Assembly: GCA_946482515.1 (NCBI GenBank)
Contig: CAMLRS010000015.1
Location: 15,530 to 79,529 of the forward strand
DNA from: an uncultured Flavobacteriales bacterium
GTDB lineage: Bacteria > Bacteroidota > Bacteroidia > Flavobacteriales > Crocinitomicaceae
DNA: 64,000 nucleotides
Direction: 5' to 3'
Of the stretch, positions 60,390 through 64,000 are shown piece by piece; the stretch's first letter is position 1; every line of letters begins with the position of its first letter. The position numbers were made by a program, and so were the translations under genes. The notes under the pieces are model-generated. The model was not told where the DNA came from, did not search any database, and saw only the letters and a list, made by a program, of their open reading frames with translations.

Positions 60390-60488
60390 TTGCTACTAAA
60401 TTCGGCACTGGAATTGCTTGCGTCATACTAAAATCGCTTTTTTGGAGTTTTTATGTCGGAACGCACCATTCCTGCTATATTCGTATCA

Positions 60489-61187
60489 ATGAAATATCTG
60501 TTATTCCTGCTTTTTCTTTGTTCTGCTTCCGCTTTCGGACAGCAATGCACCAGTGTTTGGGTGAAAGGAACAGTAGTGGATACAAACCGCTATCAGACGT
60601 TTTACAACCTGATGGTGATCAACCGAACGACCGGTAAAGGTGTGTTTGGTCAGCCGGACGGTTCTTTTGCGGTGTACGTCAACCCGAATGATTCTATTGT
60701 GCTTTCGGTGAAAGGCTACCATCCGATTGGTTTTCGCGCCGTTCCGGACTCCAATTGCCAGTTCATTTGCGAATACGCGATCATGATCAAAGCTACAGAG
60801 CTCGAAGAGTTCGTTGTAAAGCCTCTGAAAACCTTGCAGCAGATCAAGGAAGAGCGCGCTACACTGGCTATGCGGGAAACGAGAACGATCACAGGTCTGG
60901 AAGCTTTCCAGAGTCCGATTACGGCTTTGTATGAGCGTTTCTCCAAGAAAGAGCGCAACGAACGGGCGATTGCTGCCATGGAACACGAGGACGAACAACG
61001 GAAAGTATTGCAGGAATTGTTAAAGCTCTATGTTTCGTATGACGTTATCGAGCTTTCAGACGAGGAATTTTCCGATTTTATTGACTTCCTGTCCATCGAT
61101 GAGAATTTCCTGAAAACAGCTACAGATATGGAGCTGATCACGTTTATCAAGGACAAGTTCGAGCACTACAAACAAATTAGTAATTAG
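60489..61187 (+). CDS. Exported protein with carboxypeptidase-regulatory-like domain
   Basis: A 232-residue protein. The ATG at 60489 starts MKYLLFLLFLCSASAFGQ, a signal peptide; an ATG at 60453 would bury it. WVKGTVVDTNRYQTFYNLMV through GYHPIGFRAVPDS (about 23-90) is the regulatory-like Ig domain, VKPLKTLQQIKEERATLAMR is a charged helix, and the rest is an acidic helical domain. Function unknown. Its promoter carries the XRE operator. Confidence 0.75.
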   Translation: MKYLLFLLFLCSASAFGQQCTSVWVKGTVVDTNRYQTFYNLMVINRTTGKGVFGQPDGSFAVYVNPNDSIVLSVKGYHPIGFRAVPDSNCQFICEYAIMIKATELEEFVVKPLKTLQQIKEERATLAMRETRTITGLEAFQSPITALYERFSKKERNERAIAAMEHEDEQRKVLQELLKLYVSYDVIELSDEEFSDFIDFLSIDENFLKTATDMELITFIKDKFEHYKQISN

Positions 61188-61280
61188 CAATTATAAATTA
61201 TCAAGACGTTCTCTCCTTTGCTTGGGGAACTTGAGCTGATACAGCTTTATCTTAATGATTGATAATTGATAATTAATTCA
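61173..61280. other. Convergent gap with AATTATCAA-type inverted words
   Basis: AATTATCAA near 61195 and TTGATAATT near 61258 pair across the gap between the convergent 60489 and 61273 genes. They may act as a weak terminator; no T-tract is clear. Confidence 0.35.
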
Positions 61281-63066
61281 AATCGTCTTCCTCCGCCAAT
61301 TGCTTCTCATACATCTCCGCATACAAACCTTCCTGGGCTAATAATTCCTGGTGACTGCCCGACTGAACGATCGTTCCATTGTCGATAACAAGGATTTTAT
61401 TCGCATTCCGAAGGGAAGAAATACGATGGCTGACGATCAGAGTCGTGGTTTTATATTCTGTGGAGTAACGCTGTAAGTTGCTTAAGATAATTTCTTCTGT
61501 TTCAGTATCTACGGCTGATAGGCAATCGTCGAGAACGAGCAGGTCTGGTTTGCGAATCAGCGCCCGGGCAATGCTCACGCGTTGTTTCTGTCCGCCGCTC
61601 AGGTTTACGCCGCGTTCGCCAAGCAAGGTCTCGAATTTGTGTTCAAACGCATTGATATTGTGCAGCACGTGTGCGTCTTTTGCGGCTTCCTCGATAGCGG
61701 CCTGGTTGTGCTGTTCTTTGTTGACACCAAATGCAATGTTGTTGCCGATTGTATCGGAGAACAGGAAAACGTCCTGCGGAACCACGCTGCTGTCTTCGCG
61801 GTACTGATGCAGATTGATCGTTCGCAGATCCTGACCATTGTAGGTAATTCTACCTTCCGTCGGATCGATCTGGCGTTGCAGCAGGTTTGTCAGTGTGGAC
61901 TTTCCGCAGCCGGTTCGACCGATGATTCCGATCGTTTCACCGCGGGCTATTGTAAAGGAAATGTGCTGTAAAACATCCGTTTCGGAACCGGGGTAGTGGA
62001 AGCTGACGTTTTCAAAGCGAATGGTTTCCAAAGGCTGATTGGGCTCGGCTGTAGGATTTTTGATGGACGATTGCACGAGCAGGAATTCATTGATGCGTTG
62101 CTGGGAAGCGGCCGCGCGGTTGATAATAGCCGTTACCCATCCTACGCTGGCGAATGGCCAGGTGAGCATGTAAATGAACATGATGAATTTTACGATGTCG
62201 CCGGGGCTGATTTGTCCTGCAGGAATAGGGCTTGTACCTGCCGGCGCTGTAATCAATCCACCGATGTAAATGCTGAGCAATGTGCTGGTACCGATCAGGA
62301 ACGAGATTGTAGGCATGAACAACGCGTTGACGAATACCAGCTTCATGTTTTTCTTCCGGTAGATTTCGGCGCTGTCGTTGAAACGTTTGCGTGTTTGTCG
62401 TTCCTGGATGTAAGCCTTGATCACACGCATACCGGCGAATGTTTCCTGCCCGATGGTGCTCAGCTTCGATTGTTCCTGTTGAACTTCCTTGCTTAGCGCG
62501 TTCATTCGCGTCGAAACGAAGTAGATCATAATGGCCATGATCGGCAGTGGGAGCAGGGAATACAAGGTCAGTTTCGGGCTGATCGCCAGCATTTCGTAGC
62601 TTACGAAGGGGAAGAGTACAACAAGGTTGATCGTGTACATGATTCCCGGGCCGAGGTATTGCCGCACCTGCGAAACGTCTTCGGAAATGCGGTTCATCAG
62701 ATCGCCGGTCGATTGCGACTTGTAGAAGGTGTAATCGAGCTGCTGGTATTTTTCGTAGATCTCGTTTTTGAGGTCGAATTCGATCAAACGCGAAGCTACT
62801 ATGATGGTCTGGCGTTGCAGGAAAAGGAAAAAACCTTTGCAAATGGACAACAGGATATAAAAACCGGCCAGGAACAGTGCGCCGTTGACAACTACATCGG
62901 ATGCTTCGCCTTTTTCGATGGACTTTAGGAACGTATCAGTTGCTTCACCGGCCACCAGCGGCATTTTTACGGCGAAATAATTGGTGATGATCAGGAAGAT
63001 GAGTCCGAGTAATAGCCGCCACCGGTATTTGTAAAAATATTTGTTCAGATAGCTTAGAGACTTCAT
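61273..63066 (-). CDS. ABC exporter half-transporter (MsbA/multidrug type)
   Basis: A 597-residue protein. Six membrane helices (about 20-320) and a nucleotide-binding domain (about 345-590). Walker A is GRTGCGKST, Q-loop VPQDVFLFS, signature LSGGQKQRVSIARAL, Walker B LLVLDDCLSAVD, and the switch His is in IVSHRIS. The residue after the Walker B Asp is Asp, not Glu, a trait of one subunit of heterodimeric exporters. No partner is adjacent. Exported lipid or drug unknown. Confidence 0.92.
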   Translation of the reverse strand: MKSLSYLNKYFYKYRWRLLLGLIFLIITNYFAVKMPLVAGEATDTFLKSIEKGEASDVVVNGALFLAGFYILLSICKGFFLFLQRQTIIVASRLIEFDLKNEIYEKYQQLDYTFYKSQSTGDLMNRISEDVSQVRQYLGPGIMYTINLVVLFPFVSYEMLAISPKLTLYSLLPLPIMAIMIYFVSTRMNALSKEVQQEQSKLSTIGQETFAGMRVIKAYIQERQTRKRFNDSAEIYRKKNMKLVFVNALFMPTISFLIGTSTLLSIYIGGLITAPAGTSPIPAGQISPGDIVKFIMFIYMLTWPFASVGWVTAIINRAAASQQRINEFLLVQSSIKNPTAEPNQPLETIRFENVSFHYPGSETDVLQHISFTIARGETIGIIGRTGCGKSTLTNLLQRQIDPTEGRITYNGQDLRTINLHQYREDSSVVPQDVFLFSDTIGNNIAFGVNKEQHNQAAIEEAAKDAHVLHNINAFEHKFETLLGERGVNLSGGQKQRVSIARALIRKPDLLVLDDCLSAVDTETEEIILSNLQRYSTEYKTTTLIVSHRISSLRNANKILVIDNGTIVQSGSHQELLAQEGLYAEMYEKQLAEEDDLN

Positions 63067-63079
63067 GCGATTAATTTCC

Positions 63080-63087
63080 TATTTTTG
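63080..63087 (+). promoter_or_regulatory. -7 box of the dehydrogenase gene
   Basis: TATTTTTG matches TAnnTTTG and lies 73 bases before the ATG at 63161. No -33 TTTG was seen. Confidence 0.5.
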
Positions 63088-63160
63088 CGCCGTGAATGCG
63101 CTCCGGCAAAGGCCGTGTAAAAGTAGCCATTCGCGGTGAATTAGGCATAAAAACACGCGC

Positions 63161-64000
63161 ATGTTTGAAGTAAAAGATAGTAAGGATTTGAACCTGAATG
63201 AAAATCCTGTCATTGCTCAAATGGGTATTTACGACCACGAGCAATTGTTGTTCTGTAACGACAACGCCACCGGCTTAAAAGCAATCATTGCTGTTCATAA
63301 CACCGTATTGGGACCTGCACTCGGAGGAACCCGTATGTGGATGTACAACAATGAAATGGAAGCCCTTACGGATGTTCTCCGTTTGTCGCGTGGTATGACT
63401 TACAAGAACGCCATTTCCGGACTGAACCTCGGTGGAGGAAAGGCAGTGATCATCGGTGATTCCCGTACCATGAAATCCGAAGCGCTGTTCCGTCGATTTG
63501 GTAAATTCGTGAACTCCCTGGCTGGAAAGTACATCACGGCAGAAGACGTGGGTATTTCACCGGTAGATATGTCGTGGGTGAACATGGAAACCGATCACGT
63601 AGTTGGTCTGCCGGGTAAAAGCGGCGATCCTTCGCCTGTAACTGCTCACGGTGTTTACGTAGGAATGAAAGCCTGTGCGAAAGCCCGTTTCGGTTCTGAT
63701 TCCCTCACTGGAAAGAAAGTAGCCGTACAAGGTGTTGGACACGTAGGTGAGTACCTCGTGAAAAGCCTGGCGAAAGAAGGGGCGCAAGTGTTCATTACAG
63801 ACATTCACGAAGACACATTGAAGCGCGTTTCTTCGGAATACGGTGCAACAGTGGTAGGACTCAACGAGATCTACGATATCGATATGGATATTTACGCGCC
63901 GTGTGCACTGGGTGCTACGGTAAACGACGAAACATTGAGCCGTCTGAAGTGCTCCATCATTGCCGGAGCGGCGATGGCGTTCAGCTCGGTCGCGGTGATC
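63161..64000 (+). CDS. Leucine/valine/phenylalanine-type dehydrogenase, truncated by window end
   Basis: The first 280 codons of an NAD-dependent amino-acid dehydrogenase of the Glu/Leu/Phe/Val family. [40 protein letters not shown] (substrate Lys), [16 protein letters not shown], and the Rossmann [18 protein letters not shown] are clear. [15 protein letters not shown] leads to IIAGAA, after which NNQL is expected; instead the last nine residues read MAFSSVAVI. The cause may lie in the window edge. It probably catabolises branched-chain amino acids. Confidence 0.88.
   Translation, partial: MFEVKDSKDLNLNENPVIAQMGIYDHEQLLFCNDNATGLKAIIAVHNTVLGPALGGTRMWMYNNEMEALTDVLRLSRGMTYKNAISGLNLGGGKAVIIGDSRTMKSEALFRRFGKFVNSLAGKYITAEDVGISPVDMSWVNMETDHVVGLPGKSGDPSPVTAHGVYVGMKACAKARFGSDSLTGKKVAVQGVGHVGEYLVKSLAKEGAQVFITDIHEDTLKRVSSEYGATVVGLNEIYDIDMDIYAPCALGATVNDETLSRLKCSIIAGAAMAFSSVAVI

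Noticed and set aside
1..64000. tRNA or rRNA genes and riboswitches
   Set aside because: The gaps were read on both strands for tRNA cloverleaf patterns and rRNA-like sequence; none was found. A covariance-model scan would be the decisive test.

Overview
This window reads as a chromosomal piece from a Bacteroidota bacterium, most likely Flavobacteriales. Four things support this. The sigma-70 protein lacks region 1.1. Promoters follow the Bacteroidota pattern TTTG-N(18-22)-TAnnTTTG. A large secreted repeat protein carries a type IX secretion (Por) sorting tail. There are also a bacillithiol-type BshA, a DUF5777 outer-membrane protein and an OMP_b-brl TonB-like receptor. GC is near one half by eye. 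There is no rRNA, tRNA, prophage, CRISPR array or recognisable insertion sequence. Nearly all genes are housekeeping, but the intergenic gaps are rich in small dispersed palindromes.

Layout. 1-4909 is the tail of a compact histidine operon (hisD end, hisC, hisB, hisH, hisA, hisF, hisIE) with overlapping starts and stops; proC faces it. 6171-11348 (minus) is mutL, two rhomboid proteases, an EEP-family phosphatase and a lipoprotein. 11742-18804 holds a GH3/serine-hydrolase fusion, bshA, a DUF559 nuclease gene between near-perfect inverted repeats, rpe and an L,D-transpeptidase. 18858-24744 has a third rhomboid, a class IV aminotransferase, an ATP-pyrophosphatase, a vWA protein, a UDG-superfamily protein with topoisomerase IB, and a KTSC-like protein. 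24947-28015 encodes a 1022-residue T9SS-exported protein with eight repeats of about 91 residues.

The middle carries gapdh, rpoD, an HtrA protease, then a plus-strand run: dapF, an unknown gene, a GNAT acetyltransferase, mltG, a glycosylasparaginase-type hydrolase and a GH2 beta-mannosidase. After these come a MarR regulator, an OMP_b-brl receptor and an SF2 helicase. 46163-49183 is a cluster of seven small membrane proteins: four paralogues, two DUF4190/CCC-like proteins and a DUF2752. Next are ettA, RDD, VF530 and pepD, then a minus-strand set of YceI, a cytochrome-like lipoprotein and DUF5777. A run of YbjQ, DUF3820, a TerB-like protein and a DjlA-like J protein follows. The right end has an XRE regulator, mnmA, a secreted protein, an ABC exporter and a truncated Leu/Val-type dehydrogenase.

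Most interesting signals: (1) a 489-bp DUF559 cassette bounded by 33-bp inverted repeats, with a solo copy of the repeat 35 kb away and a hairpin over the gene's start codon; (2) an identical CAAATGT-N15-ACATTTG operator-like site at the XRE gene and upstream of a secreted-protein gene 2 kb away; (3) an 11-codon, apparently leaderless ORF coupled by ATGA overlap to dapF; (4) several genes whose -7 box lies 3-5 nt before ATG; (5) a MutL whose nuclease motifs look eroded.
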